Positions 16,624 through 25,249 of a DNA stretch of 64,000 nucleotides are shown here, piece after piece; position 1 is the stretch's first letter; every line of letters begins with the position of its first letter. A program made the position numbers and the translations under genes. A model generated the notes under the pieces. The model was not told the origin of the DNA. It saw only the letters and a program-made list of their open reading frames with translations, and made no database searches. The stretch is taken from assembly GCF_018861755.1 (NCBI RefSeq), contig NZ_JAHLEF010000005.1:1-64000 (forward strand), read 5' to 3'. Origin of the DNA: Clostridium sp. CF012 (GTDB taxonomy: Bacteria > Bacillota > Clostridia > Clostridiales > Clostridiaceae).

Positions 16624-18279
16624 TTATAAACTTATCTCTTTCTTACCTGTTACTTTAAAGAAAATTATAAGTGAAATAATAGTTGTAGCCGTCAATATAC
16701 TCGATAGTGCAGCTGCTGTACCATAGCTTGCTCTTATAACGTCTGTATATATGGCAACTGATAATGTTCTTGTAGTACCTGTATATAAAATAATTGAAGA
16801 ACTTAATTCATTTATTACTGTTATCCAGCTTAAAATTGCTCCTGCAAATACCCCTGGCAACATCATAATTGCAGTAACCTTAAAGAAGGTTTTCATTTCA
16901 GAATATCCTAAACTTATTGATGCCTCTTCAAGACTTGGACTTAGTTGCAATAATATTGCTGCACTCGATCTAATGGTATAAGGCAGTCTTCTTAAAACAA
17001 ATGCAATTATGATTATAACAAAAGTACCACTAAGCACCATTGGTTTTTTATTGAATGCTAATAATAGTGTAATACCTAATACAGACCCTGGAATAATATA
17101 TGGGAACATGGTTAATGTGTCTAATAAAGAGGTCAACGCACTTTTCCTACGTATAGATACGTAAGATATAAACATTCCTAGTATTATTATAATTACTATA
17201 GCTATTATACCATATACATAGGTATTCAAAATCGAATTACCAAGTTTCGACAATACGATCTTGTAGCTATTTAGTGAAAATCCCTTAACAAACATTGACC
17301 CACTTGTCTTTAAAAAAGAGGTGTATATTACTGTTACTTGCGGAATTGCAGCTAGCGCTACAATAATATAAACAAATACATGTGCAAAAGCATTCTTGTA
17401 GCCCGTAACCTTTTTAGCAGATATAGGCTTTAATGAGTTCATTACATATGATTTTCTATTAACTATATATTTTTGTCCTATAAAAATAAGTGCAGTTATA
17501 AGTACCATCAGTGTACTTAGTGCCGCTGCAAAATTCGCTTGACCGCCTACCTCTGATACGAACTCTGAATATATTAAAACTGGCATAACTCTAAAACCTT
17601 CACCTATGAGCATTGGTGTTCCAAAATCAGCAAGACAATTCATAAATACCAATAATGAACCTGCCATTATTGTGGGAAGTATAAGTGGTAATATAATAGT
17701 AAATACTTTTTTAACTCCACCGCATCCCAAACTTTCTGCAGCTTCACTAAGTGAAACATCTATTTTCTTTAGTGCTCCTGAAACATACAAATATATAAAT
17801 GGAAATAATTTTAAGGTAAATACTAGTAAAATTCCTTTAAATCCATAAATACTAGGAAGATGTATTCCTAAATTATGCAAGAAGAAATTCGTTATTACTC
17901 CATTTCTTCCAAGTAGTAATATCCATGAATATGCTCCTATGAAAGGTGGAGATAATACAGATATAATAATGAGTACCTCTATAATTGATTTAAATTTAAT
18001 TTTCACTGTAGTCATGATATAAGCTAAGGGAGCACCAATTAAAATGGCGAGTAGGGTTACAATAATACTTATAGTAAAACTATTTATAAGTGTTCCATAA
18101 TAGTATTTCTTTGTGAAAAACTTAGCAAAATTATCTAAGGTATATTTCCCGGTCTCCACATCCTGAAAACTAGTCATAAATAGTGATCCTAATGGATAAA
18201 TTAAAAATATAGAAAATAGTAAAAAAGAAATTATAATTACTACTGTCCAAAAATCAAATCTCATTTTTTTATTTTTCAT
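16624..18279 (-). CDS. ABC transporter permease, double-length (Fe3+/sugar-phosphate type)
   Basis: The 551-residue protein contains two fused permease halves with about 12 membrane helices. Each half carries an EAA loop: EAAESLGCGGVKKVFTIILP near residue 186 and EASISLGYSEMKTF near 456. Fused FbpB-type permeases are usual for Fe3+, 2-aminoethylphosphonate, thiamine and hexose-phosphate importers. It overlaps the ATPase gene by 11 bases, so the two are translationally coupled. The ATG is followed by a basic MKNKKMRFDFW N-terminus. Confidence 0.9.
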   Translation of the reverse strand: MKNKKMRFDFWTVVIIISFLLFSIFLIYPLGSLFMTSFQDVETGKYTLDNFAKFFTKKYYYGTLINSFTISIIVTLLAILIGAPLAYIMTTVKIKFKSIIEVLIIISVLSPPFIGAYSWILLLGRNGVITNFFLHNLGIHLPSIYGFKGILLVFTLKLFPFIYLYVSGALKKIDVSLSEAAESLGCGGVKKVFTIILPLILPTIMAGSLLVFMNCLADFGTPMLIGEGFRVMPVLIYSEFVSEVGGQANFAAALSTLMVLITALIFIGQKYIVNRKSYVMNSLKPISAKKVTGYKNAFAHVFVYIIVALAAIPQVTVIYTSFLKTSGSMFVKGFSLNSYKIVLSKLGNSILNTYVYGIIAIVIIIILGMFISYVSIRRKSALTSLLDTLTMFPYIIPGSVLGITLLLAFNKKPMVLSGTFVIIIIAFVLRRLPYTIRSSAAILLQLSPSLEEASISLGYSEMKTFFKVTAIMMLPGVFAGAILSWITVINELSSSIILYTGTTRTLSVAIYTDVIRASYGTAAALSSILTATTIISLIIFFKVTGKKEISL

Positions 18280-19378
18280 ATTTTTCCACTCCAGTGATAA
18301 GACTTATATTCCCTTCCTTATTAAAAATATTGATTTTCTTATTGTTTACTTCCAGATATATCTCTTGTCCAATTTCATAGAAAATATCGTTAGTACTAGT
18401 ATCTTGTGTTAGTTCAATTATTTCCCCATTATCAAGTTTTACTTCGTAATTTATATATTTCCCAAGGAATGTATTAAAGTAAACTATGCCTCTAATTCCA
18501 TCACTATTATTGCTTATTATAAATTCCTCTGGTCTAACTGATATTTGAATTTCTTCTCCATTTTTTGCTTCACTACTTAAATTATCCATAGGCACACTAT
18601 ATCCATTTTCAAATATAATGCAATTCTTTCCCTCTTTTACAAGCATTTTTCCATCAAATATATTAGAGTGACCTATAAATGTAGCAACAAATACATTTAA
18701 TGGTCTTAAATAAATCTTTCGAGGTGTATCAATTTGTTGAATAACACCTTTGTTCATAATAGCTATTCTATCTGATATGGCAAGTGCTTCTTCTTGATCA
18801 TGAGTTACATATACTGTAGTTATTCCTATATTTTTTTGTATTTCTCTTATAGCACTTCTCATTTCTATTCTAAGTTTTGCATCTAAATTAGATAGAGGCT
18901 CATCCATAAGTAATACAGTTGGGTGAATTACAATGGCCCTTGCTAGTGCAACACGTTGCTGTTGTCCTCCTGAAAGCTTATCTGGTGATCTATCCTTATA
19001 TTCATATATTTTTACAACCTTTAAAATGTCCTCTAATTTTTTCTTTGCTTCTTCCTTACTATGTTTTCTAAGCTTAAGCCCATATTCAATATTTTCTGAT
19101 ACTGTCATATGAGGGAATATTGCATAGTTTTGAAACACCATACCTATATTTCTTTTATGTGCTGGAATATTATTGATTACCGCTCCGTTAAAAGTAATCT
19201 CGCCTTCTTCAATTGAGTTAAATCCAGCTACCATTCTTAAAAGAGTTGTTTTCCCACAACCTGATGGTCCTAGAAGTGTAAAAAATTCTCCCTCTTTAAT
19301 CTTAAGTGAAAGCTTAGGAATTACTGTAATATCATCATATCTTTTTACTATATTTATAAATTCAATGGATGTACTCAT
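18269..19378 (-). CDS. ABC transporter ATP-binding protein (FbpC/PotA type)
   Basis: The 369-residue protein has Walker A GPSGCGKT (about 38-45), a FQNYAIFPHMTV Q-loop, signature LSGGQQQR (about 136), Walker B VLLMDEP and the H-loop VTHDQEEA. A C-terminal TOBE-like regulatory extension follows from residue 240. That arrangement belongs to the spermidine/iron/sugar-phosphate ATPase group. It energises the fused permease encoded downstream. In front of it lies a hairpin terminator that separates it from the binding-protein gene. Confidence 0.92.
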   Translation of the reverse strand: MSTSIEFINIVKRYDDITVIPKLSLKIKEGEFFTLLGPSGCGKTTLLRMVAGFNSIEEGEITFNGAVINNIPAHKRNIGMVFQNYAIFPHMTVSENIEYGLKLRKHSKEEAKKKLEDILKVVKIYEYKDRSPDKLSGGQQQRVALARAIVIHPTVLLMDEPLSNLDAKLRIEMRSAIREIQKNIGITTVYVTHDQEEALAISDRIAIMNKGVIQQIDTPRKIYLRPLNVFVATFIGHSNIFDGKMLVKEGKNCIIFENGYSVPMDNLSSEAKNGEEIQISVRPEEFIISNNSDGIRGIVYFNTFLGKYINYEVKLDNGEIIELTQDTSTNDIFYEIGQEIYLEVNNKKINIFNKEGNISLITGVEKYEK

Positions 19379-19410
19379 GGTTTAATCTCCTTCCTAATTC
19401 AAAATTTTAT

Positions 19411-19460
19411 AAAAAATCCCTAGGACTTTTTAATAATATTATATTTAAAAGTCCCAGGGG
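19411..19460 (-). terminator. Intra-operon attenuating terminator after the binding-protein gene
   Basis: CCCTAGGACTTTT (19418-19430) pairs with AAAAGTCCCAGGGG (19447-19460) with one mismatch, and an ATTTTTT run follows on the minus strand. It lies between the solute-binding-protein and ATPase genes, the usual place for lowering expression of the downstream transporter genes relative to the binding protein. Confidence 0.75.
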
Positions 19461-19468
19461 CTCATTTT

Positions 19469-20506
19469 TTAGTTGCTTGTAAATATATCTTTATATTTAT
19501 CTAAAATCATTTGTTTATTTTCTTTAAGCCATGCTTCGTCATCTTTTATTATCTTAATTTGATCTAGTGGTTTAAGTCCTTCTACTGCTGGAACGTCTTT
19601 TCTAACTGAACGTCTATTTAATTTATTAACTATTAGTATTTGACCTTCCTTACTAGTAACGTAATCAATAAACTTCTTAGCATTTTCCATGTTTTTAGCA
19701 CTTTTTATAATAACCACACCATCAGCTTTTGCAATAGTTCCCTCTATAGGATAAACTATAGAAACTGGTGCACCATCTTTTACATATTTTGCTGCTGCCT
19801 CTTCAAAGGTTAATCCTACTGTATATTCTCCATCCCCTACCCCTTTATAAACTGCTGAAGAACCACTTAAAAGCTTACCATCTAAATTTTTTGTTAATGC
19901 TTTTTCGAAGTCCCAGCCCTTTTCAGGATCTCCATTTCCCATAGCATATAAATGATTTATTACATGTTCAAAAGCAGAAGAGGATTTCGATGGATCTGCA
20001 TTAGCTATTTTGCCTTTTAACTCTGGATTTAATAAATCCTTAAAGCCTTCAACTTTAATCTTTCCTATAAGATTTTTATTAATCATGATAACACTTGGTA
20101 TAACAGTAAACCTTGTAATTTGACCGTCGTTATTTTTATAATCATCAACAACATCTTTTTCATTTATAGATTGATATTTTTCAAATAAATCCTTTTTTGG
20201 TTCTAAAGTAGATAATGACCCTCCCCATAGAATATCTCCTAATGGATTTTGTCCCTCTGCTTCAATTCTCTTTAGGAGTTCTCCTGTTCCTGCTGCTACA
20301 ACCTCAACCTTAATTCCTGTCTGATTTTCAAACTCATTAACTACTGGGTCAATAAATTCTATTGGATGTGGAGAATAGACTGTTAACTTATCCGATACCT
20401 TTTTAGTTGCTACTACTCCCTCTTTTGCTGTCTCCTTTTTTGCTCCACATGCACTTAAAGATATTACCATTAAAGATGCCATTAAAATCGATACTGCTTT
20501 TTTCAT
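19469..20506 (-). CDS. Extracellular solute-binding lipoprotein (Fe3+/hexose-phosphate AfuA/HptA-like)
   Basis: The 345-residue protein has a lipoprotein signal, MKKAVSILMASLMVISLSAC, with the lipobox cysteine at position 20. The mature part is a type-2 periplasmic binding fold: LTVYSPHPIEFIDPVV, VEVVAAGTGELLKRIEAE, the DILWGGS hinge and VSIVYPIEGTIA. No clear pair of iron-binding tyrosines was found. This and the adjacent YesM/AraC pair make a hexose-phosphate or related ligand more plausible than ferric iron. It is the first gene of the unit and starts after a GGGGGG ribosome site. Confidence 0.82.
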   Translation of the reverse strand: MKKAVSILMASLMVISLSACGAKKETAKEGVVATKKVSDKLTVYSPHPIEFIDPVVNEFENQTGIKVEVVAAGTGELLKRIEAEGQNPLGDILWGGSLSTLEPKKDLFEKYQSINEKDVVDDYKNNDGQITRFTVIPSVIMINKNLIGKIKVEGFKDLLNPELKGKIANADPSKSSSAFEHVINHLYAMGNGDPEKGWDFEKALTKNLDGKLLSGSSAVYKGVGDGEYTVGLTFEEAAAKYVKDGAPVSIVYPIEGTIAKADGVVIIKSAKNMENAKKFIDYVTSKEGQILIVNKLNRRSVRKDVPAVEGLKPLDQIKIIKDDEAWLKENKQMILDKYKDIFTSN

Positions 20507-20528
20507 TAATTAACCCCCCTGTTTTTTA

Positions 20529-20542
20529 TGTAAACGTTTATC
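20529..20542 (-). promoter_or_regulatory. Possible CcpA (cre-like) site
   Basis: TGTAAACGTTTATC fits the left half of TGNAANCGNTTNCA and differs in the last two bases. It lies 23 bases upstream of the binding-protein start. Catabolite control of the unit would fit a sugar-phosphate substrate. Confidence 0.35.
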
Positions 20543-20790
20543 TATTAACTAAATGTTAACATAATTATAAATAATCAACAATCCTGAAAAACGGGAATAA
20601 TATACTTAAAAATGAACTACATAAATTAATTAATCAGCTGTTTACCCTAAAATATAGGGATGTAACACTTAATCTTTAGAACATATTGTTAATTTGTACC
20701 ATGAAATGTTATAGTATTATTATAATAAAACATATACAAATACTATTAGGTGATGTGATAATTTAAAATATAGAAAGGATGGTTTTTTTT

Positions 20791-21570
20791 ATGAATGAAA
20801 CACTAAAACTATTAAATGATAGAACTTCCCTAAGAAAGTATGTTGATAAGTCCATAACTCCAGAGGATTTGCAGTATATTTTAGAAGGAGCTATGAGAGC
20901 CCCTACTGCTGGAAATATGATGACTTACTCTATAATTGTAGTTCAGGATAATGAAAAAAAAGAGATACTCAGCAAAAGCTGTGACGATCAGCCTTTTATA
21001 GCAAAAGCACCCCTAGTTTTAATTTTTGTTGCTGATTATCAAAAATGGTTTGAATACTATAAGGTAAATAACGTACTGGAATATTGTGAGAAAAACAACC
21101 TGGAATATTTAGCTCCCTCAGAAGCAAGCCTTTTTCTAGCTATAGGAGATGCAATAATCGCGGCACAAAATGCAGTAGTAGCAGCGGAAGCTATAGGAAT
21201 CGGCTCCTGCTATATTGGTGATATAATGGAGAAGTATGAGTTTCATAAAGAGCTTCTAAAATTACCTGAATTCGCATTTCCTGCAGCTATGCTATGCCTT
21301 GGTTATTACCCAGAGGATCATAATGTTAAGCCAAGAGATAGATTTTCACAAAAATATGTGGTATTTAATGAAGAGTACAAGACCCTATCGGAAGAGGATA
21401 TTCAAGATATGCACAAAACACTAAACAATCGACCTATAGTTGGCAATAAATTTAATGCAGATAATTATGCGCAAATGCATTATGCCTTTAAAACCGGGGC
21501 AGATTTCTCTGTAGAAATGGCAAGATCTATTAAAGAAGTTTTAAAAATATGGAATGGGAAAAAATTATAA
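20791..21570 (+). CDS. Nitroreductase family protein
   Basis: The 259-residue protein has the FMN-binding nitroreductase core: NDRTSLRKYVDK at the N-terminus, AMRAPTAGNMMTYS near residue 36, LAIGDAIIAAQNAVVAAEAIGIGSCYIGD near 110-140, and LCLGYYPE. A C-terminal 60-residue extension follows. The oxidised substrate is unknown. The start at 20791 is preferred because AAAGG sits 11 bases upstream, whereas an ATG at 20779 touches that site. The next gene follows in 12 bases, so they form a two-gene operon ending at a convergent terminator. Confidence 0.85.
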   Translation: MNETLKLLNDRTSLRKYVDKSITPEDLQYILEGAMRAPTAGNMMTYSIIVVQDNEKKEILSKSCDDQPFIAKAPLVLIFVADYQKWFEYYKVNNVLEYCEKNNLEYLAPSEASLFLAIGDAIIAAQNAVVAAEAIGIGSCYIGDIMEKYEFHKELLKLPEFAFPAAMLCLGYYPEDHNVKPRDRFSQKYVVFNEEYKTLSEEDIQDMHKTLNNRPIVGNKFNADNYAQMHYAFKTGADFSVEMARSIKEVLKIWNGKKL

Positions 21571-21582
21571 GGGAGTGACATA

Positions 21583-22128
21583 ATGTATTTTGAAAAATGT
21601 GGAAAAGATAACACAAAACAAACAGTAGAACTTGCAGTTAAGGCTGCTAAAGAAAAAGGAATTAATTATATAGTAGTAGCATCAAATGAAGGAGAAACTG
21701 CTGGACTGCTTAAGGATTGTGGAATAAACATAGTTGTAGTTACTCATGTAAATGGGTTTAAAAAAGCGGGCACTCAGGAAATGTCTGAGCAAACAAGAAT
21801 AGAATTAGAAAGCTATGGGTTTGTGGTTTATACTTCAACCCATGCGTTATCTGGCGCTGAGAGAAGTCTTTCTAATAAGTTTGGTGGAATATCTCCCATT
21901 GAAGTTATGGCTTATTCTTTACGAATGCTGGGTCAAGGCGTTAAAGTTGGAGTGGAAATATCTACAATGGCCTTAGATGGTGGGATGATACCTTATGATA
22001 CTGATATTATATCAATATCGGGTACTGGGCGTGGTGCTGATACTGCTATAATTCTTAGACCTGCGCATAGTTCTACTATATTAGAAACTAAAATCAAAGA
22101 AATAATTTGTAAGCCAGCGCAGTGGTAA
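21583..22128 (+). CDS. Stand-alone pyruvate-kinase C-terminal-domain protein
   Basis: The 181-residue protein resembles the alpha/beta C-terminal domain of pyruvate kinase (PK_C, PF02887) without the catalytic barrel. It shows TVELAVKAAKEKGINYIVVAS at the N-terminus, GLLKDCGINIVVVTH near residue 46 and ISGTGRGADTAIIL near 146. In pyruvate kinase this domain carries allosteric sites, so the free protein may bind a phosphorylated ligand. Alternatively it may be a distinct enzyme. GGGAG lies six to seven bases before the ATG. It is co-transcribed with the nitroreductase gene. Confidence 0.75.
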   Translation: MYFEKCGKDNTKQTVELAVKAAKEKGINYIVVASNEGETAGLLKDCGINIVVVTHVNGFKKAGTQEMSEQTRIELESYGFVVYTSTHALSGAERSLSNKFGGISPIEVMAYSLRMLGQGVKVGVEISTMALDGGMIPYDTDIISISGTGRGADTAIILRPAHSSTILETKIKEIICKPAQW

Positions 22129-22135
22129 TTTAAAA

Positions 22136-22157
22136 GTGCCACCCATGTGGGCGGCAC
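22136..22157. terminator. Convergent terminator
   Basis: GTGCCACCC/GGGCGGCAC with a four-base loop (one mismatch) forms a GC-rich hairpin between the nitroreductase operon and thiT. An imperfect T-rich tract follows on the plus strand. Confidence 0.7.
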
Positions 22158-22165
22158 CTTCAGTT

Positions 22166-22804
22166 TTAATAGGTGTTATTTAACACCATCTTTGACAAGC
22201 GTTTTAAAGGGAGAATTCCTATAATCACAAGTGTAATAACCGTTTCCACTCCCATGTATGAACCATTATATAAAAGGGAGTATAGATAAACAGAGGTTCC
22301 CTTTGGCGCATAGCTTCCGAAGAATACCGCCCCAGATATAAAATGGCAGGCGAATCTTGCAAACATTGCTATGAATACTCCACCAAGTATTCCTTTAATA
22401 CTAAAGGCTCTAAAGTAACCAACTATTCCGATAGCCATAAAAGGGAGTGGATAATCGAATAGTACTTGCACAGGATGAAGTGCAAATGGACTCACCATAA
22501 AATTAATAATTCCAAATAAAAAGCCCGTTAAAAACCCAACTTCCGGGCCATAAAAAAATGCTATAAGTATTATGGGAACCATACTTCCAGCAGTAACACT
22601 ACCACCTTGGGGTAATTTTAATATTGTAATAAATTGTAATACGGTAGCTAGTGCGATAGATAACCCAACTAAAGTTATCATTCGTGTAGTAAATTTAATT
22701 TTTCTAATTTTAAGTACCGCAAAGATTAATAAAAACACCCCTAATAGTGCAAAAATGGCAATAGGACTTTTTGTGATTTCAGTGATTCTTTCATTCAAAC
22801 TCAT
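22166..22804 (-). CDS. thiT: ECF-type thiamine transporter substrate-binding subunit
   Basis: The 212-residue membrane protein is an ECF S component of the ThiT family. It has about six helices and the blocks LPQGGSVTAGSMVPI, HPVQVLFDYPL and RFACHFISGAVFF that line the thiamine site. It has an extra N-terminal helix compared with short ThiT proteins. The energising EcfA, EcfA' and EcfT subunits must be encoded elsewhere. GAGGAGG precedes the ATG. A TPP riboswitch with a terminator lies in its leader, confirming the substrate assignment. Confidence 0.93.
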   Translation of the reverse strand: MSLNERITEITKSPIAIFALLGVFLLIFAVLKIRKIKFTTRMITLVGLSIALATVLQFITILKLPQGGSVTAGSMVPIILIAFFYGPEVGFLTGFLFGIINFMVSPFALHPVQVLFDYPLPFMAIGIVGYFRAFSIKGILGGVFIAMFARFACHFISGAVFFGSYAPKGTSVYLYSLLYNGSYMGVETVITLVIIGILPLKRLSKMVLNNTY

Positions 22805-22851
22805 TTAAATAGCCTCCTCAAATTGTGCTACAGAAGTATTATGTTAAAAAC

Positions 22852-22883
22852 AAAAAAACTATATTCACATAAGGAATATAGTT
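22852..22883 (-). terminator. Riboswitch expression-platform terminator
   Basis: AACTATATTC (22858-22867) pairs with GAATATAGTT (22874-22883), and a T-run follows on the minus strand (22852-22857). It lies between the TPP aptamer and thiT. Confidence 0.75.
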
Positions 22884-22899
22884 AATGTATTTTACATCA

Positions 22900-22990
22900 T
22901 AACCGCTTTCCTCCGCTGGTATTATCCAGATCAGGTATAAGGGTTAATGAATTAAATATTCATATCTCAGCCATAAGGCACCCCTAGCAC
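22900..22990 (-). promoter_or_regulatory. TPP riboswitch aptamer
   Basis: On the minus strand the conserved thi-box pieces appear in order: GGGGTGCC, GCTGAGA, ACCCTTATACCTGATCTGG, ATAATACCAGCGGAGG and AAGC. Followed by the terminator at 22852-22883, it should reduce thiT transcription when thiamine pyrophosphate is plentiful. Confidence 0.95.
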
Positions 22991-23077
22991 ATATTTTATT
23001 ATTTCTTTCTAAGTATATAACTTAATGTTACATTCTACAACCATTTTCATTAATTCTTAAGAGTTGGTTATACGTTG

Positions 23078-23386
23078 CTATTCTTTTATCTCTTTAAAAA
23101 GCTCATATGCCTTTTCCCTTGCTTCTTTAAGAACATCTTCACCCATAGAGGTAATTGAGTAGTATTTTCTTATCTTTCCATCTACATTTTTATCCTGAAC
23201 CTTAAGAATTCCATTTTTCTCTAGATTGTGAAGTATAGGATATAATGTTCCTGCACTTATTTCATATCCATGTTCTTTGAGTTCCTCTATCATCCATAGT
23301 CCATAAAAGGGCTCCTTTTTAGCATGATGTAGTATATGAATATGAATGAATCCTAAAAATAGTTTCCTCATAATTTGCTCTTGCAT
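23078..23386 (-). CDS. PadR-family transcriptional regulator
   Basis: The 102-residue protein has the PadR winged helix: HILHHAKKEPFYGLWMIEEL, the recognition region ISAGTLYPILHNLEKNGIL, and a wing with GKIRKYYSIT. A short C-terminal helix would mediate dimerisation. AGGAGG lies six bases before the ATG. It diverges from the chrA-fetAB operon across 127 bases, so local repression of those transporter genes is likely. Confidence 0.9.
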   Translation of the reverse strand: MQEQIMRKLFLGFIHIHILHHAKKEPFYGLWMIEELKEHGYEISAGTLYPILHNLEKNGILKVQDKNVDGKIRKYYSITSMGEDVLKEAREKAYELFKEIKE

Positions 23387-23513
23387 TTAAATTCCTCCTG
23401 TGGTAGTCTTAATTTATGATATCGTATTTCGATATCAATTAAAGATATCATTTTTAGCTATTTACTTTATATTTTATCAATCCAATGCACTGTAGTCAAG
23501 GAGGTCCTGTCAT

Positions 23514-24599
23514 ATGAGAGAAATATTTAATTATTTTTTTAAAATTGGTTTAATAGGTTTCGGTGGTCCCATGGCACATATTGCAATGATGGATTCAGAC
23601 CTTGTGGATAAAAAGAAATGGTCAACAAAAGATGAGTTTTTAGATGGTCTTGCAGTATGTAATCTATTGCCTGGTCCAGCGTCAACTCAGTTAGGTATAT
23701 ATATGGGATTTCTTAGAGGTGGAATTTTGGGTGGGACGCTAGCTGGTATTGCTTTTATTCTACCAGCGTTTATAATTATAACTATATTAAGTTATGTATA
23801 TTTCAAATATGGTGAAATTCCTAGTATAAGTGGTATCCTCTACGGAATTAACGCAGTAGTTATTGCATTAATATCTTCTTCACTGTTAAATATGTATAAG
23901 AAAACTGTTATTAACAAATCACAGTTTGTAATCTTTTTATTAACAACAATTGCTATAACACTCTTCAAAGTTAATATGATCCTTGCAATGCTCTTTGCTG
24001 GTGTAGCTGGTATATTTATATATTCAAATCCTTTTAAAAATAAAAATGGTAAAAGGCTATTTTCATTAGCTTTTACTCCCTTACTTTTAAAGCTTTTTAT
24101 ATTTTTTATAAAGGTTGGATCACTTATTTATGGTGGTGGTTTAGTTGTCATACCTTTTATAGAAAACGAGGTTGTAAATAAATTAGGATGGTTAACCCAA
24201 ACAGAGTTTTTAGCGGGTATAGCCTTAGGGCAGTTAACTCCTGGTCCAGTAGTAATAACTGCCGCATTTATTGGTTACAAGGTTTTCGGATTTTTGGGAG
24301 CATTAGTATCAACTGTTGCAATCTTCTTACCATCATTTATATTTATTTTAATTGCGGCCCCATATCTAAAAAAAATTAAAAATATTTTATGGATTAAAGC
24401 TACACTCAAGGGAGTAAATGCTGCTGTTATAGGATCAATCTTGTCTTCAATAATATCCCTTGTTCCAGCAGCAATAATTGATATGCCAACATTATTAATT
24501 GCAGCAGTAGGTTTTATTTCAATAATAAAATTCAAAGTTAATGTTTTCTGGTGTGTGGGAATATCGGGTATATTAGGTTCAATACTAACTTTGATATAA
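23514..24599 (+). CDS. chrA: Chromate transporter (ChrA), two CHR domains
   Basis: The 361-residue membrane protein carries two homologous CHR halves. Half one has FFKIGLIGFGGPMAHIAMMD and VCNLLPGPASTQLG; half two has FFIKVGSLIYGGGLVVIPF and GIALGQLTPGPVVITAAFIGY. The PGP motif in each is typical. ChrA proteins efflux chromate or other oxyanions, and in anaerobes the true substrate may be different. AAGGAGG lies nine bases before the ATG. Its stop overlaps an ATG of the following frame, and the FetA-like gene is 18 bases on. Confidence 0.88.
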   Translation: MREIFNYFFKIGLIGFGGPMAHIAMMDSDLVDKKKWSTKDEFLDGLAVCNLLPGPASTQLGIYMGFLRGGILGGTLAGIAFILPAFIIITILSYVYFKYGEIPSISGILYGINAVVIALISSSLLNMYKKTVINKSQFVIFLLTTIAITLFKVNMILAMLFAGVAGIFIYSNPFKNKNGKRLFSLAFTPLLLKLFIFFIKVGSLIYGGGLVVIPFIENEVVNKLGWLTQTEFLAGIALGQLTPGPVVITAAFIGYKVFGFLGALVSTVAIFLPSFIFILIAAPYLKKIKNILWIKATLKGVNAAVIGSILSSIISLVPAAIIDMPTLLIAAVGFISIIKFKVNVFWCVGISGILGSILTLI

Positions 24600-24617
24600 A
24601 TGAAAGAAGGAAATAAA

Positions 24618-25247
24618 ATGAATGACCTATTATTTAAAGCCAGTAATCTTATTTATAAAGCCAATTTAACTTATGATGATATACAAATTAAGCAGGGCAT
24701 GGTTAACTTTATTGTTGGGGACAGTGGCTCTGGTAAAAGCACTTTTTTAAAGTTATTGAACGGATCCATAAATAGTGTTTCCGGGGAATTATTATATAAA
24801 GGCACAGGGATTGATAAATATGAACCTATTGCTTTAAGACGTGAGGTCAGTCTAGTTTCTGCGGAGCCTTTTCTCTTTGATGAGAGCATAATAGACAATT
24901 TCAAAACTTTCTATACACTAAGACAACTACCTATGCCTAATAGTGATTATATAAGTTACATAACGGAGCTTTGCTCTGTAAATGTTCCACTAGACCAAAA
25001 TGCATCTACTCTTTCTAGTGGAGAACGCCAAAGAGTTTATATATCCATTTTTTTATCATTATGCCCTAAAGTTATATTACTGGACGAGCCAACTTCAGCC
25101 TTAGATGAAAAAAACAGCCATAAAATAATAGAAAATATAATAAAATTCTGCAAGGAAAAGCATATTGATGTTGTAATTGTAAGCCACGATAAAAATATTG
25201 TTGAAGAGTTTTGTGAAAATAAAATTGAAATAATTAAGGAGTTTTAG
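24618..25247 (+). CDS. fetA: ABC ATPase, FetA/YbbL-like
   Basis: The 209-residue ATPase has Walker A VGDSGSGKST (about 33-42), a shortened Q-loop, signature LSSGERQR and Walker B VILLDEPTSALD, and is near the 225-residue length of E. coli FetA (YbbL). FetAB is reported as an iron exporter that helps against oxidative stress. The start at 24618 is chosen because GAAGGAAA precedes it; an ATG at 24600 overlaps the chrA stop. It is followed after 2 bases by the permease gene. Iron as substrate is inferred from the family. Confidence 0.8.
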   Translation: MNDLLFKASNLIYKANLTYDDIQIKQGMVNFIVGDSGSGKSTFLKLLNGSINSVSGELLYKGTGIDKYEPIALRREVSLVSAEPFLFDESIIDNFKTFYTLRQLPMPNSDYISYITELCSVNVPLDQNASTLSSGERQRVYISIFLSLCPKVILLDEPTSALDEKNSHKIIENIIKFCKEKHIDVVIVSHDKNIVEEFCENKIEIIKEF

Positions 25248-25249
25248 AT

